Below are positions 10,046 to 20,044 of a DNA stretch of 64,000 nt, piece after piece. The position numbers and the translations under genes were made by a program. The stretch is from positions 2,170,001-2,234,000 of the forward strand of contig NZ_CP027786.1 of NCBI RefSeq assembly GCF_003795145.1, in the 5' to 3' direction. Every line of letters begins with the position of its first letter. The stretch's first letter is position 1. Origin of the DNA: Tetragenococcus koreensis. GTDB taxonomy: Bacteria; Bacillota; Bacilli; Lactobacillales; Enterococcaceae. The notes under the pieces are model-generated. The model was given only the letters and a program-made list of their open reading frames with translations, ran no database searches and was not told the origin of the DNA.

Positions 10046-11668
10046 TTGATTACTGTAAATAATGTAAGTTTGCATTTTTCTGGTCGCAAACTTTTTGATG
10101 ATGTTAACTTAAAATTTACACCTGAAAACTGTTATGGCTTAATCGGGGCTAATGGCGCCGGAAAGTCTACATTTTTAAAAGTGCTATCAGGTGAAATTGA
10201 ACCATCGACCGGTACCGTTACTATGGGCCCTGATGAACGGATGACCGTATTAAAGCAAAATCACTTTGATTATGAACAATATCCAGTCATTGAAACAGTC
10301 ATTATGGGACATAAACGTTTATATGATGTAATGAAAGAAAAAGATGCGCTATATACAAAAGAAGATTTTACAGATGAGGATGGGATCCACGCTGCAGAAT
10401 TAGAAACAGAATTTGCCGAATTAAACGGTTGGGAAGCTGAGTCTGAAGCTGCTGTTCTTTTGCAAGGGCTAAATATTCCTGAGGAACTTCATCAAGTTCA
10501 AATGAATGAACTAACAGAAGGCCAAAAAGTAAAAGTGTTACTAGCTCAAGCATTATTTGGCAAACCTGACGTGTTATTACTTGATGAACCGACGAATGGT
10601 TTAGATATTCCGTCAATTAACTGGTTAGAAGAATTTTTGATTAATTTTGAAAATACCGTTATCGTTGTATCCCATGACCGCCACTTTTTAAACAAAGTGT
10701 GTACTCATATGGCAGATTTAGATTATGGAAAAATCAAATTATATGTAGGAAACTATGATTTTTGGTTAGAATCCAGTCAATTGGCAACTAAATTACAGCA
10801 ACAATCCAATGCAAAAAAAGAAGAACAAATTAAAGAATTGCAGGAATTTATTGCGCGTTTTAGCGCCAATGCTTCAAAATCAAAGCAAGCAACTTCACGC
10901 AAGAAAATGTTGGACAAAATTACCTTAGATGATATTCAACCGTCTTCTCGCCGCTATCCTTTTATTAGCTTTAAACCCGAGCGGGAGATTGGTAATGACT
11001 TATTACAAGTAGAAAATATCAGTGTCACAATTGATGGCAAGAAAATTTTAGACAATATTTCTTTTACATTAAATAAAAACGATAAAGTTGCTTTTATTGC
11101 AAAAGATGATATTGCAACTACCACTTTATTGAACGTCATTACTGGTCAAACAGAGCCTGACACAGGTTCTATACGTTGGGGCGTCACTACTAGCCAAGCT
11201 TATATGCCTAAAGACGCTAGTAATGAGTTTGACAGTCATTTGTCCATTTTAGAATGGTTGCGGCAGTATGCTGCCAAAGAAGAAGATGACAATACTTTTT
11301 TACGTAGTTTCTTAGGTAGGATGTTATTTTCTGGTGAAGAAGTGAATAAAAAGGTCAATGTGCTTTCTGGTGGCGAAAAGGTTCGTTGTTTGTTGTCAAA
11401 ACTTATGTTAACAAAAGCCAACGTTTTGCTTTTAGACGACCCTACCAACCACTTGGATCTAGAGTCAATCACAGCATTGAACAATGGGTTGATGGATTTT
11501 GCCGGAGCACTACTATTTACCTCCCATGACCATGAATTTATACAAACTTTGGCTAACCGAGTGATCGTGGTATCTGATCAAGGAGTCGTTGATCGTATGG
11601 ATACTACTTATGACGAATTTTTAGAAAATGAAGCAGTACAAGAACGTCTTACTCAACTATATGCTTAA
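10046..11668 (+). CDS. ykpA: ABC-F family ATPase YkpA
   Basis: A 540-residue cytosolic protein with two ABC ATPase domains and no membrane part. Domain 1: Walker A GANGAGKST, signature LTEGQKVKV, Walker B DVLLLDEPTNGLD. An ~80-residue linker (rich in K, E, Q) follows. Domain 2 has a good signature (LSGGEKVRC) and Walker B (LLLDDPTNHLD), but its Walker A reads AKDDIATTTLL and lacks the GKS/T core. As I recall, Bacillus subtilis YkpA has the same degenerate second P-loop, so this is a family trait. ABC-F proteins act on the ribosome; YkpA itself is of uncertain role. The start is TTG, five bases after GAGGAA. Confidence 0.92.
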   Translation: MITVNNVSLHFSGRKLFDDVNLKFTPENCYGLIGANGAGKSTFLKVLSGEIEPSTGTVTMGPDERMTVLKQNHFDYEQYPVIETVIMGHKRLYDVMKEKDALYTKEDFTDEDGIHAAELETEFAELNGWEAESEAAVLLQGLNIPEELHQVQMNELTEGQKVKVLLAQALFGKPDVLLLDEPTNGLDIPSINWLEEFLINFENTVIVVSHDRHFLNKVCTHMADLDYGKIKLYVGNYDFWLESSQLATKLQQQSNAKKEEQIKELQEFIARFSANASKSKQATSRKKMLDKITLDDIQPSSRRYPFISFKPEREIGNDLLQVENISVTIDGKKILDNISFTLNKNDKVAFIAKDDIATTTLLNVITGQTEPDTGSIRWGVTTSQAYMPKDASNEFDSHLSILEWLRQYAAKEEDDNTFLRSFLGRMLFSGEEVNKKVNVLSGGEKVRCLLSKLMLTKANVLLLDDPTNHLDLESITALNNGLMDFAGALLFTSHDHEFIQTLANRVIVVSDQGVVDRMDTTYDEFLENEAVQERLTQLYA

Positions 11669-11675
11669 AATTAAT

Positions 11676-11723
11676 AAAAAAGATCAGGTTATTCGGTTTT
11701 GTCTCGAATAACCTGGTCTTTTT
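11676..11723. terminator. Bidirectional terminator between ykpA and the degV-type gene
   Basis: A 19-bp near-perfect stem, AAAAAGATCAGGTTATTCG against CGAATAACCTGGTCTTTTT, with a loop of nine. A-run and T-run flanks make it work for both convergent genes. Confidence 0.92.
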
Positions 11724-12590
11724 CTATAATCTATTTTCTCCCATTGAAAAAACAGCAATACAGCCATAACCAGTATGACTAGCAATGGTAGGACCTAAAG
11801 GAAAATAAGTAATTGGTGTTTTAGGATGACGTTGGTTTAATTGTTGCACAACCTTATTCAACGCTTCTTCATCGCCACTATAAGCAATATAAAAGTGGTC
11901 AACGATCGACAAATCTGCTCTAGTACTTGTTTCATTCACTAATCTTTGCAAGGCTTTTTTACGACCATGAACTTTATCAACATTTTGTAAACGGCCTTTC
12001 TCATCTACATTAAGGATGGGCTTAATATTTAATAAACCACCGATAGCTGCCTGCGTTTTGGTTATTCTCCCACCATGTACTAAATGCTTTAAATCATCAA
12101 CAGTAAACCAAGAGTGCAAACACATTTTATATTTAGTTAACCATTGAACTGTTTCTTCTAAGGTTTTTCCTGCTTTTTGTAAGCGGACTGCTTCCATTAC
12201 TAGCATACCTTGGCCTAAACTGGCAGTCTTTGTATCAAAACTAGTAACAGTAAAATCAGGATATTCCTCTTTCAATTGTTCAATGGCTGTCAAAGAACTT
12301 TCATAGGAGCCGCTCAAGCCCGAAGAAAAAGCAATATATAAAACGGGGATATTCTTTTTAGCATAGGACCTTAAAAACGACATGTATCTACCTACATTGA
12401 TTTGTGATGTCGTTGGCTGTTTGTTTTCCTTTAATTGTTCTAAAAACCATGAATTATCAAAAGTTTTTCCTAAATCGTCAGTATATTCTTCACCATCCAA
12501 CTCAACAAACATAGGAATGTAAGCAACTTTGTATTTATCTAGCAAATCTGCTGGTAAATCACAGCAAGCATCTGTGACGATTTGAAACAT
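11724..12590 (-). CDS. DegV family fatty-acid-binding protein
   Basis: I use the ATG at 12590 (288 residues; MFQIVTDACCDLP) because GGAG lies seven bases before it; the frame stays open for another 11 codons upstream. DegV proteins bind a single fatty acid, and FakB members hand it to the FakA kinase for phospholipid synthesis. Seen here: the N-terminal TDACCDLP strand-loop, TSQINVGRY, and SFDTKTASLGQGM, which line the lipid pocket in known structures, plus FPLGPTIASHTGYG near the end. No fakA gene is nearby, so its exact role within the family is open. Confidence 0.9.
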   Translation of the reverse strand: MFQIVTDACCDLPADLLDKYKVAYIPMFVELDGEEYTDDLGKTFDNSWFLEQLKENKQPTTSQINVGRYMSFLRSYAKKNIPVLYIAFSSGLSGSYESSLTAIEQLKEEYPDFTVTSFDTKTASLGQGMLVMEAVRLQKAGKTLEETVQWLTKYKMCLHSWFTVDDLKHLVHGGRITKTQAAIGGLLNIKPILNVDEKGRLQNVDKVHGRKKALQRLVNETSTRADLSIVDHFYIAYSGDEEALNKVVQQLNQRHPKTPITYFPLGPTIASHTGYGCIAVFSMGENRL

Positions 12591-12686
12591 ATTCTCGCTC
12601 CTTTGAAGTTGACTTTCTTTCATTATACCTTAAAATTTGAAATAACTTAAATTTTTTATGCTCACAAGAAAAGGAGCCAGATCAAT

Positions 12687-12752
12687 AGTAAAAGCCCTCC
12701 TCATAGTAGACTAGAAATTTTTATTTTTTCTACTGTCTACTATAAGAAGAGC
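12687..12752 (-). terminator. Terminator-like hairpin downstream of purA
   Basis: On the minus strand GCTCTTCTTATAGTAGAC pairs with a matching arm ending in GGAGGGC, then TTTT. A smaller hairpin (AAAGGG/CCCTTT, 12850-12874) lies right after the purA stop. The ~100 bases between the two carry a GTCGC/GCGAC hairpin but no gene. Confidence 0.6.
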
Positions 12753-12887
12753 CTATCATTTGATAAGAGTCGCTAATGTCATGGATTTGCGACAAGGATC
12801 TGCTGGAGTGCAAGAGCGGTCTATCTACAATTGAGATATTTTACTTTCCAAAGGGCTCACTTTATGGTCCCTTTTAATAATTTGCTG

Positions 12888-14180
12888 TTAAATTTGCGAC
12901 CAAACACTTTCTAAAATATTTGTTTGATTACGATCTGGACCTACCGAAAAAGTTGAAATTCTTACGCCAACAAGTTCTGAAATTCGGCGAAGGTAGTTCC
13001 GCGCATTTTCTGGTAGTTCTTCCAATGTTTTACAATTTGTGACATCTTCTGACCACCCAGGTAATTCTTCATATACTGGTTTACAGCGATTTAATTCTTT
13101 TAGGCTAGCTGGATAATGATAAATCAATTTTCCATCTAACTCATAAGCGGTACAAATTTTCACAGTGTCTAGTCCGCTTAACACATCAATACAGTTTAGC
13201 GCTAAATTAGTGATACCTGAAACACGACGCGAATGACGCATTACCACTGAATCAAACCAACCAACACGACGTGGTCGGCCCGTCGTCGTGCCATATTCAC
13301 GGCCTACTTCTCTAATTTGGTCGCCTACCTCATCAAATAATTCTGTAGGAAATGGACCATCACCTACCCGTGAAGTATAAGCTTTGCATACACCTACAAC
13401 TTTATCGATTTTAGAAGGTCCTACGCCACTACCAATGGTGACACCACCAGCAACTGGATTCGAAGAAGTAACAAAAGGATAAGTACCTTGGTCAATATCC
13501 AGCATAACACCTTGTGCTCCCTCAAATAAAACACGTTTCCCACGGTCCAAAGCGTCATTTAAAATCACAGAAGTATCTGCAACATATTGTTTGATTTGTT
13601 GACCATACTCATAAAACTCTTCAAAAATATCTTCAAATGCAAGCGCTTGGTCGTCATACATTCTTTCAAATTGTCTATTTTTATCTGCCAAATTAACTTT
13701 TAAACGTTCGCTAAAAATATCCTTATCCAACAAATCGGCGATACGAATACCTACACGTGCTGCTTTATCCATATAAGCCGGTCCGATGCCTTTAATTGTG
13801 GTCCCGATTTTATCAGCGCCTTTAGCATCTTCTTGCAATTGGTCTAATTTGATATGATACGGTAAAATCACATGAGCACGATCAGAAATTCGTAAGTTTT
13901 CCGTGGAGACTCCATGTTCTTTTAAATAATTTAATTCTTCTACAAGAGATTTAGGGTTTACGACCACGCCATTTCCAATAACGCTAATTTTTTCTTTATA
14001 AAAAATGCCCGAAGGGATCAAATGCAATTTATATGTTACATCATCAAATTTAATGGTGTGACCTGCATTATCACCGCCTTGATAACGTGCAATTACCTCC
14101 GCATTTTCACTTAAAAAATCAGTAATTTTTCCCTTTCCTTCATCGCCCCATTGTGTTCCTACAATTACCACTGATGACAT
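12888..14180 (-). CDS. purA: Adenylosuccinate synthetase
   Basis: A 430-residue enzyme that joins IMP and aspartate with GTP hydrolysis, the first committed step to AMP. It opens with [15 protein letters not shown] (the GTP-binding loop with its catalytic Asp), then has [11 protein letters not shown] with the catalytic His, [16 protein letters not shown] and [11 protein letters not shown]. Length is normal. AGAGGT seven bases before the ATG fixes the start. It is a single-gene unit with its own promoter at 14272-14300 and a structured leader. guaB, the competing IMP branch, is also in this window at 58.1 kb. Confidence 0.98.
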   Translation of the reverse strand: MSSVVIVGTQWGDEGKGKITDFLSENAEVIARYQGGDNAGHTIKFDDVTYKLHLIPSGIFYKEKISVIGNGVVVNPKSLVEELNYLKEHGVSTENLRISDRAHVILPYHIKLDQLQEDAKGADKIGTTIKGIGPAYMDKAARVGIRIADLLDKDIFSERLKVNLADKNRQFERMYDDQALAFEDIFEEFYEYGQQIKQYVADTSVILNDALDRGKRVLFEGAQGVMLDIDQGTYPFVTSSNPVAGGVTIGSGVGPSKIDKVVGVCKAYTSRVGDGPFPTELFDEVGDQIREVGREYGTTTGRPRRVGWFDSVVMRHSRRVSGITNLALNCIDVLSGLDTVKICTAYELDGKLIYHYPASLKELNRCKPVYEELPGWSEDVTNCKTLEELPENARNYLRRISELVGVRISTFSVGPDRNQTNILESVWSQI

Positions 14181-14217
14181 ATGGATACCTCTTTCTTTTG
14201 ATCTATTTAAATAAACA

Positions 14218-14256
14218 AAAAGTAAGCAGCAATGATCCGATTTGCGGATTACTTTT
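14218..14256 (-). promoter_or_regulatory. purA leader hairpin
   Basis: In the purA leader the minus strand can form AAAAGTAA/TTACTTTT as an outer stem with an inner ATCCG/CGGAT hairpin and a nine-base bulge. A T-rich stretch (TTTTTGTTTATTT) follows, so it looks like a weak terminator placed before the gene. Confidence 0.35.
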
Positions 14257-14271
14257 CCTCACTCCCGCATT

Positions 14272-14300
14272 ATTGTACCAACTTATATACTTCATTACAA
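14272..14300 (-). promoter_or_regulatory. purA promoter
   Basis: On the minus strand TTGTAA, a 17-bp spacer, TACAAT. The predicted transcript start is about 85 bases before the ATG. Confidence 0.8.
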
Positions 14301-14406
14301 TGAAAAATCGAATGTTTAACTTTAAATTTTTTTAACATTAGTCAAAACACGAACATTATTAAATAAATAGTTAAAATACTATTTAAAAGGCGAAAAATAG
14401 CGAGAT

Positions 14407-16329
14407 TTAGTAAAAATCATAGTTTTCGTATAGCGTTTCTAGTGCCTTTTTTTCTTGGTTCAATTTCTTTCCAATATTAGTTTCAGAGACTGTGGTACGA
14501 CTTTCAACTCGTTCTACCAATCGTTTCGTTGATAAAATATCATTCCGTTGTTCGATGGACTCTTTTACTGAAGAAAATGGCTGATGAGCCACTAGTTGTA
14601 ATCCATAACTATTGGATAATAATGTATAACCGGCTAAGCCGGTTTCTTTTTGGTAACTTTTAGCAAATCCTCCATCAATCACCAACATCCTCCCATTGGC
14701 TTTGATTGGATTTTCACCTTTATTCGCTTTGACTGGAGTATGCCCATTAACAATATGACCAGTTAAAGGCAAGTTAAAATCTTTTAGAATTTCTTGGCAA
14801 ATCGCCTCTTGGTTCCTTAAACGGTAATAAGCATTTTTTTCTTCATGGTGCGTTTGTTTATCTTCAACATAATACCGTTCAAAAGTTGCCATAACTTTTT
14901 TTCCAAATAGGGAGGAACATTCACCTGTCCATAAATACCACAGCAAATCAGTCGCAAAATCAGCAGAAATATCAGGATGATTATAACTATAACGAATTTG
15001 TTCTTCAAAGAAATCTAATAGACTTTTGCCAGAGTAATGTGTCTGCCCTACACGTAATGATTTGAAATCACCATTTTGATGGAGGGGGATGCAGCCATGA
15101 AGTAATAAATTCCCGTTATAACATAAATACATACTCCCTCTTTCCATTAGAAAATCCATATGACGCTTCAGTGGTTCAGAAGTCTGAAATGAACGTAATA
15201 ATTTTTCTAGTAGTTGCTCTTCTTCGTAAGTCAAAGCACAAGGGTTAGCGGGATCAATGGTGGGTGCAGTGAAATCGGCCAATGAATATGTTTTGCCATT
15301 AAGCTCAATAGTTTCTTTAGTATAATCAATCAAGTCCAGCATGTTTCGTTCATTCATGAGAAATTCAGGACGTCGTTTGATGAGCTGTCCCTCTAATTTA
15401 AATTGTAGTATGGCAGTTGCTTGCTGTATCTTATTTAAACTATCCTTTTCAGCAGCAGAAAAATTGGTTTCGTCATCTAATTTAGGAGAAAACTTGTCCA
15501 ACTTTGGATAATATTTGTATGCATATTCTACTAAAGGCCGCAAGTTGATACCATAACGATCTTCAATAATTGCTAAATTGCCGTATCTAGCACAAATACG
15601 TAAAACATTAATAAGGGCAAGCGGCGAACCTGCCATACTAGCCAGCCAAATGATATCATGGTTTCCCCATTGAATATCCACAGAGTGATAGTGAATTAAA
15701 CGTTCCATAATCAAATCAGGGGCCGGACCGCGGTCATAAATATCACCGACCACATGTAAATGGTCTACGACAAAGCGCTGTATCACATAACATAAAGCGC
15801 TAATTAAAGGCGCTGCTTGATTTAACTGAATCACATTATCAATAATTGCTTGGATATAGGCTTGTTTATCCGTTTCTTGTTGTTTTTCTGTCAATAATTC
15901 TTCAATAATATAGCTAAAGCGAGAAGGTAACGCTTTATGAACTTTCGATCGGGTATATTTACGACTAGCATAATTGACAACTGTAATTAATAATTGGATC
16001 TTTTGCACGTACCACTTTTTCAATTCTGCTGGCGTTCTGCTGTCTTTTTCTAATTGAATTTTTTCTTCTGGATAATAAATTAAAGCTGCCAAATCATCGA
16101 TATCTACATCTTTTTCATTGAAACATTCAGCTATTTTCTCTTTAACACTGCCAGAACCATTACGTAAAACATGATCAAATGCCTCGTATTCACCATGTAC
16201 ATCGCTAATAAAGTGTTCTGTTCCTTTAGGTAAATGTAAAATCGCTTCCAAATTGATGAGTTCCGTTACTACATTTTCTTTATTTCCAAAAGTTTCTTTT
16301 AGTAATCTGTAATAATTTTCCTCTGGCAT
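14407..16329 (-). CDS. fbp: Fructose-1,6-bisphosphatase class III
   Basis: A 640-residue protein of the length and sequence of the Firmicutes class 3 enzyme, which hydrolyses fructose-1,6-bisphosphate in gluconeogenesis. It is a metallophosphoesterase. Seen in order: FISDVHGEYEAFDHVL, HVVGDIYDRGPAPD, IQWGNHDIIWLASMAG, and late NGHTPVKANKGENP and VIDGGFAK. These give the Asp, His and Asn metal ligands. GAGGGAG lies about 11 bases before the ATG. It sits alone between purA and dnaB on the minus strand. Confidence 0.96.
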   Translation of the reverse strand: MPEENYYRLLKETFGNKENVVTELINLEAILHLPKGTEHFISDVHGEYEAFDHVLRNGSGSVKEKIAECFNEKDVDIDDLAALIYYPEEKIQLEKDSRTPAELKKWYVQKIQLLITVVNYASRKYTRSKVHKALPSRFSYIIEELLTEKQQETDKQAYIQAIIDNVIQLNQAAPLISALCYVIQRFVVDHLHVVGDIYDRGPAPDLIMERLIHYHSVDIQWGNHDIIWLASMAGSPLALINVLRICARYGNLAIIEDRYGINLRPLVEYAYKYYPKLDKFSPKLDDETNFSAAEKDSLNKIQQATAILQFKLEGQLIKRRPEFLMNERNMLDLIDYTKETIELNGKTYSLADFTAPTIDPANPCALTYEEEQLLEKLLRSFQTSEPLKRHMDFLMERGSMYLCYNGNLLLHGCIPLHQNGDFKSLRVGQTHYSGKSLLDFFEEQIRYSYNHPDISADFATDLLWYLWTGECSSLFGKKVMATFERYYVEDKQTHHEEKNAYYRLRNQEAICQEILKDFNLPLTGHIVNGHTPVKANKGENPIKANGRMLVIDGGFAKSYQKETGLAGYTLLSNSYGLQLVAHQPFSSVKESIEQRNDILSTKRLVERVESRTTVSETNIGKKLNQEKKALETLYENYDFY

Positions 16330-16391
16330 TTATATACGCTCCCTCAAAAATAAAAATTGGTATTGTTGTATATAAATACAATACAAGTTTT

Positions 16392-16443
16392 AAAAAATAG
16401 TTGCAAGCTTTTTAAATAAAAAAAGTTTGCAACTATTTTTTTT
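16392..16443 (-). terminator. Terminator after dnaB
   Basis: Arms AAAAAATAGTTGCAA and TTGCAACTATTTTTT around an AT-rich loop of about 20 bases. It is symmetrical enough to work in both directions. Confidence 0.8.
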
Positions 16444-16472
16444 AATTTATTCAAATTGGTATAGTCGGATAA

Positions 16473-17840
16473 TTACTCAAATGCTGTCCGTGGTGAAAGA
16501 GAAGAGAACTTATTATATTCTTTTATAAATAATAACTCAACGGTGCCACGAGCACCACTCCGATTTTTTTCGATAATAACTTCAATGACATTATCTTCGC
16601 CTGTTTCTTCTTCGTCATCTTCATCATTTTCTCGTTGATAATAGTCATCACGATATAAAAAAGCTACAATATCGGCATCTTGCTCAATTGATCCAGACTC
16701 ACGAATATCACTTAAAACTGGACGTTTATCTTGTCTTTGTTCAACACTACGTGATAATTGCGAAAGAGCCAAGACAGGAACATTCAGTTCTTTTGCTAAT
16801 TTTTTCAATTGACGGGAGATCTCTGATACTTCTTGTTGCCGACTTTCTCTTCCGGTACCTTCGATTAATTGCAGGTAGTCAATTAAAATCAAACCGAGAT
16901 TTCCTTTTTCCTGCGCTAATTTACGACAACGGGCGCGAATTTCTGATACTTTAATCCCAGGTGTATCATCAATAAAAATGCTTGCTTTGGATAAACTACC
17001 CATCGCCACAATCAAATTGCGCCATTCTTCATCAGTTAATTGTCCGGTACGCAAATGACTAGCATCAATGGAACCTTCGGCACAAAGCATCCGGCTGACT
17101 AATGATTCAGCCCCCATTTCTAAACTAAAAATAGCCACAGTATTATCTGTCTTTGTTCCCACATTTTGAGCAATATTCAAAGCAAAAGCCGTTTTCCCTA
17201 CGGCCGGCCGCGCTGCAATAATCAACAGTTCATCTTTTTGTAAACCGGCCGTCATTTTATCCAACGCTTTATAGCCTGTTGGAAGACCCGTGATTTCTTC
17301 ATTATTTTGAGCCAATTGATCAATATTTTCAATTGTTTGATTCAATACATCTGCAATCGATTGAAACCCACTACTGTTTCTTTTTTCAGAAACTTCTAAG
17401 ATGCTTTTCTCAGCATCTTCTACAATTTCCTGTACATTTTCATTTTGTTCAAAACCTGTGGTCACAATTCGATTCGCTGCTTGAATTAATTGGCGTAACG
17501 TTGCTTTATCATCAACGATCTTTGCATAATAGGATACACTTGATGATGTAGGCGAAACTTGACTTAATTCGGTTAAATAACTAATGCCGCCAACATCTTC
17601 TAGAGAATTCATTTTTTCAATTTCAGCTTTTAAAGTAATCAAATCGATTGCTTCATTACGATCATTGAGCTGGATCATACATTGGAAAATAATCTGATGG
17701 CTTCTACGATAAAAATTATTCGGCTCCAGCAGTTCCATCGCTTCGATGATCGCATCCGAATCAAGAAAAATTGCACCTAATACAGCTTGTTCTGCTTCTA
17801 TATCTTGTGGTGGAATACGATCTTGCCAAACTTCGTTCAT
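16473..17840 (-). CDS. dnaB: Replicative DNA helicase
   Basis: I set the start at the ATG at 17840 (455 residues; MNEVWQDRIPPQDIEAEQAVLG) since GGAG lies nine bases upstream; ten further codons are open before it. The N-terminal domain (1-150) binds primase. The RecA-like motor domain has Walker A AARPAVGKTAFALN, Walker B-like LGLILIDYLQLIEG, and DIRESGSIEQDADIV near the end. It is the ring helicase that unwinds DNA at the fork and is loaded at oriC with DnaA. It follows rplI by ~96 bp, the common gdpP-rplI-dnaB order. Confidence 0.97.
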   Translation of the reverse strand: MNEVWQDRIPPQDIEAEQAVLGAIFLDSDAIIEAMELLEPNNFYRRSHQIIFQCMIQLNDRNEAIDLITLKAEIEKMNSLEDVGGISYLTELSQVSPTSSSVSYYAKIVDDKATLRQLIQAANRIVTTGFEQNENVQEIVEDAEKSILEVSEKRNSSGFQSIADVLNQTIENIDQLAQNNEEITGLPTGYKALDKMTAGLQKDELLIIAARPAVGKTAFALNIAQNVGTKTDNTVAIFSLEMGAESLVSRMLCAEGSIDASHLRTGQLTDEEWRNLIVAMGSLSKASIFIDDTPGIKVSEIRARCRKLAQEKGNLGLILIDYLQLIEGTGRESRQQEVSEISRQLKKLAKELNVPVLALSQLSRSVEQRQDKRPVLSDIRESGSIEQDADIVAFLYRDDYYQRENDEDDEEETGEDNVIEVIIEKNRSGARGTVELLFIKEYNKFSSLSPRTAFE

Positions 17841-17936
17841 ATTTTTTTCTCCTAAATAACCTACGTTCAATCATATCTTAACAATTTTTTGTGAAAACGC
17901 AAGGCAGATCCGATCGCTTCAGACCTGCCCACACTT

Positions 17937-18389
17937 TTATTCTTCTACTACATGTACCTTGATATTAGCTGTCACTTCAGGATGTAATTTAACTGGAACG
18001 TCAGTAAATCCCATTGAACGAATAGGTTCTTTCAATTCAATTTTCCGCTTATCTACTTTGATATCATATTGTTTACTCAACCCTTGCGCAATTTGTTTGG
18101 AAGGCACTGAGCCAAAAAGTCGTCCATCTTCGCCGGCTTTAGCTTTGATTTCTACGATTGTTTTTTCATCTTCTAAATAATCTTTTACCTTTTGCGCTTC
18201 TTGTAAGTTTTCAGCCTCTTCTTTTTCTTGCGCTTGTTTCTTACCCCGCATGGCAGCTACATTGCCATGATTAGCTTCTTTAGCTAGTTTATTTTTAAAT
18301 AGATAGTTTTGCGCATAGCCGTTCGGAACGTCTTTGACGTCTCCTTTTTTTCCTTTACCTTTCACATCTTGTAAAAAAATGACTTTCAT
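17937..18389 (-). CDS. rplI: Ribosomal protein L9
   Basis: A 150-residue protein of usual L9 form. The N-terminal rRNA-binding domain starts [17 protein letters not shown] and has [10 protein letters not shown]; a long helix (about 45-75) joins it to the C-terminal domain with [13 protein letters not shown]. It binds 23S rRNA near the L1 stalk. It starts 9 bp after the gdpP stop, so it is translated from the gdpP transcript. Confidence 0.97.
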   Translation of the reverse strand: MKVIFLQDVKGKGKKGDVKDVPNGYAQNYLFKNKLAKEANHGNVAAMRGKKQAQEKEEAENLQEAQKVKDYLEDEKTIVEIKAKAGEDGRLFGSVPSKQIAQGLSKQYDIKVDKRKIELKEPIRSMGFTDVPVKLHPEVTANIKVHVVEE

Positions 18390-18398
18390 CTTTATCCT

Positions 18399-19853
18399 TC
18401 ACTCCTTGTCATCTAATTGTTTTAATTCTTTAATTAGCATTTTCCGCACTTCTTCGATCGGCTTTCCTTTGATCTGAGTTGCAGCATTGCTAAAGTGACC
18501 GCCGCCACCTAATTTTTCCATCACGCGTTGAACATTGATACCACCCGAACTACGGGCGTTAATAGAAGTTTCATGTTCAAGCTGATTGGTAATCACAAAA
18601 GCCGCTTCGATATCGTTCATTGATAGCAGTGTATCTGCTGCCTTAGACGCTGTGACATTATCGTAGGTCTCATTTTCAGAAGCTACCGCCACAACGATAT
18701 CTTTGGTTACATACTCGCTGCGTGACACTAATTCACTCATTTGTAAATACGAGTTTAAGTCTGAACTCAACAAATAGCGCACTAATGAAAGATCGGCACC
18801 ATGATTTTTTAAATAACTTGCCACATGAAAAGTTTGCGCTGTCGTCCGAGTAAAAAAACTTTTCGTATCAACATAAATTCCGGATAACAATAATCCAGCA
18901 ATAAATTTTGACACCTTTTTTCTTTTATTCGATTGAAATTGGATCAATTCAGCTACTAATTCACTGGCAGAAGAAGCAGCAGGTTCGATATAAGTAAGCA
19001 ATGGTCGCTTAGGAAACTCATCCCCACGACGATGATGATCAATAATCATGATTTTATCAAACGCATCATACGCCTCTTTTGAGATTGAAAGCGCGGGACG
19101 ATTATAATCAACCATGACCAAAACACTATTATCATCGATAAGTTTCAAAGCTTCTTTACTAGAAATAACCAGGTTAGCCACTTCTGGATGTCTATTTATT
19201 TCTTCTAAACAACGCTGGGTATCTTCTGTTACCTCTTCTGGTTCAATGATCACATAGCATTCTTTTTGATTGAATTGAGCCAAAGTAGCCACACCAAATG
19301 CACTACCTATAGCATCCATATCGGGGTAACGATGTCCCATAACAAATATTTTTTTATTTTCAGAAAAGATCTTTTTTAATGAAGCACTCATTGCCCGTGA
19401 ACGTGTTCGCGTACGATGAATGGTTCCTTCTGTTTGCCCTCCAAAAAACTGTGGCTTTGCTTTAGAACTAACATCTTTTATGACAACTTGATCGCCGCCT
19501 CTAGCTAAAGCCATATCCAGATTATTTTGGGCAATTTCCCCGATTTTTTCCATCGAGCTATGACCGTATGCAATCCCCATACTCATTGTCAGTATAAATT
19601 CACTATTAATATTTGAATCTTTTAAACGTTGTAAAATATCAAATTTTTTTTCTTTGATTTGGTTTAATTCATCTTCACTAGCAACAAAGAAATAACGATC
19701 AGTATTTACCCGTTTATAAAAAATGCCATACTCATTCGCCCAGTCAGAAATCATTGTCGTGACTAGCGTATTTAGTAAAGAAATATTTTTATCATCCATT
19801 TTATCAATGATATCGTCATAATTATCCAAAGAGATAATGCCGATCACAGTCAT
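18399..19853 (-). CDS. gdpP: Cyclic-di-AMP phosphodiesterase GdpP lacking its membrane and PAS region
   Basis: A DHH/DHHA1 phosphodiesterase. Residues ~1-135 are the degenerate GGDEF domain (ends LARGGDQVV), then DHH motifs GHRYPDMDAIGSAFG, VMVDYNRPALS and IIDHHRRGDEF, and DHHA1 GGGGHFSNAATQI. The catalytic residues look intact, so c-di-AMP hydrolysis is expected. Family members are about 650-660 residues with two membrane helices and a PAS domain first; this one is 484 residues and starts inside the GGDEF domain. The start is the ATG at 19853, eight bases after AAGGAG; a TTG two codons earlier is too close. An extended -10 and the rpsR terminator fill the upstream space, leaving no room for the missing part. 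Confidence 0.92.
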   Translation of the reverse strand: MTVIGIISLDNYDDIIDKMDDKNISLLNTLVTTMISDWANEYGIFYKRVNTDRYFFVASEDELNQIKEKKFDILQRLKDSNINSEFILTMSMGIAYGHSSMEKIGEIAQNNLDMALARGGDQVVIKDVSSKAKPQFFGGQTEGTIHRTRTRSRAMSASLKKIFSENKKIFVMGHRYPDMDAIGSAFGVATLAQFNQKECYVIIEPEEVTEDTQRCLEEINRHPEVANLVISSKEALKLIDDNSVLVMVDYNRPALSISKEAYDAFDKIMIIDHHRRGDEFPKRPLLTYIEPAASSASELVAELIQFQSNKRKKVSKFIAGLLLSGIYVDTKSFFTRTTAQTFHVASYLKNHGADLSLVRYLLSSDLNSYLQMSELVSRSEYVTKDIVVAVASENETYDNVTASKAADTLLSMNDIEAAFVITNQLEHETSINARSSGGINVQRVMEKLGGGGHFSNAATQIKGKPIEEVRKMLIKELKQLDDKE

Positions 19854-19953
19854 AGCCAAGGCTCCTTATAATTTCAAATTCAACTAGTAAAATTGAACAA
19901 TTGCTTAACTTTTCCAAAAAAAATCTTTTAATGATCCTATCTACTCATTTTTC

Positions 19954-19962
19954 ATTCTATCA
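19954..19962 (-). promoter_or_regulatory. Extended -10 promoter of gdpP-rplI
   Basis: On the minus strand TGATAGAAT, an extended -10 element about 100 bases before the gdpP ATG. No clear -35. Confidence 0.5.
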
Positions 19963-20004
19963 TAAACTATTTGTTTATGCGATTTACAAAGCAAGGCTGT
20001 CGAT

Positions 20005-20038
20005 AAAAAATCCGAATGACAAAATTGTCATTCGGATA
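20005..20038 (-). terminator. Terminator after rpsR
   Basis: A perfect palindrome: the arm ATCCGAATGACAA pairs with TTGTCATTCGGAT, followed by six T on the minus strand. It starts seven bases after the rpsR stop. Confidence 0.95.
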
Positions 20039-20044
20039 GGCTTT

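Noticed and set aside
11089-11130. Degenerate Walker A in the second ATPase domain of YkpA as a mutation
   Set aside because: The B. subtilis family member, as I recall it, has the same non-canonical loop, so it is a family trait.
12767-12800. Similarity of this stretch to the centre of the 3.8-kb repeat element (shared TAATG, TTTGCGAC)
   Set aside because: Only about 20 bases align with gaps; too little to call a second copy without a search.
14345-14357. PurBox-like sequence (AAACACGAACATT) about 85 bp upstream of the purA transcript start
   Set aside because: Two mismatches to the consensus and no properly oriented second box; the match could be chance in AT-rich DNA.
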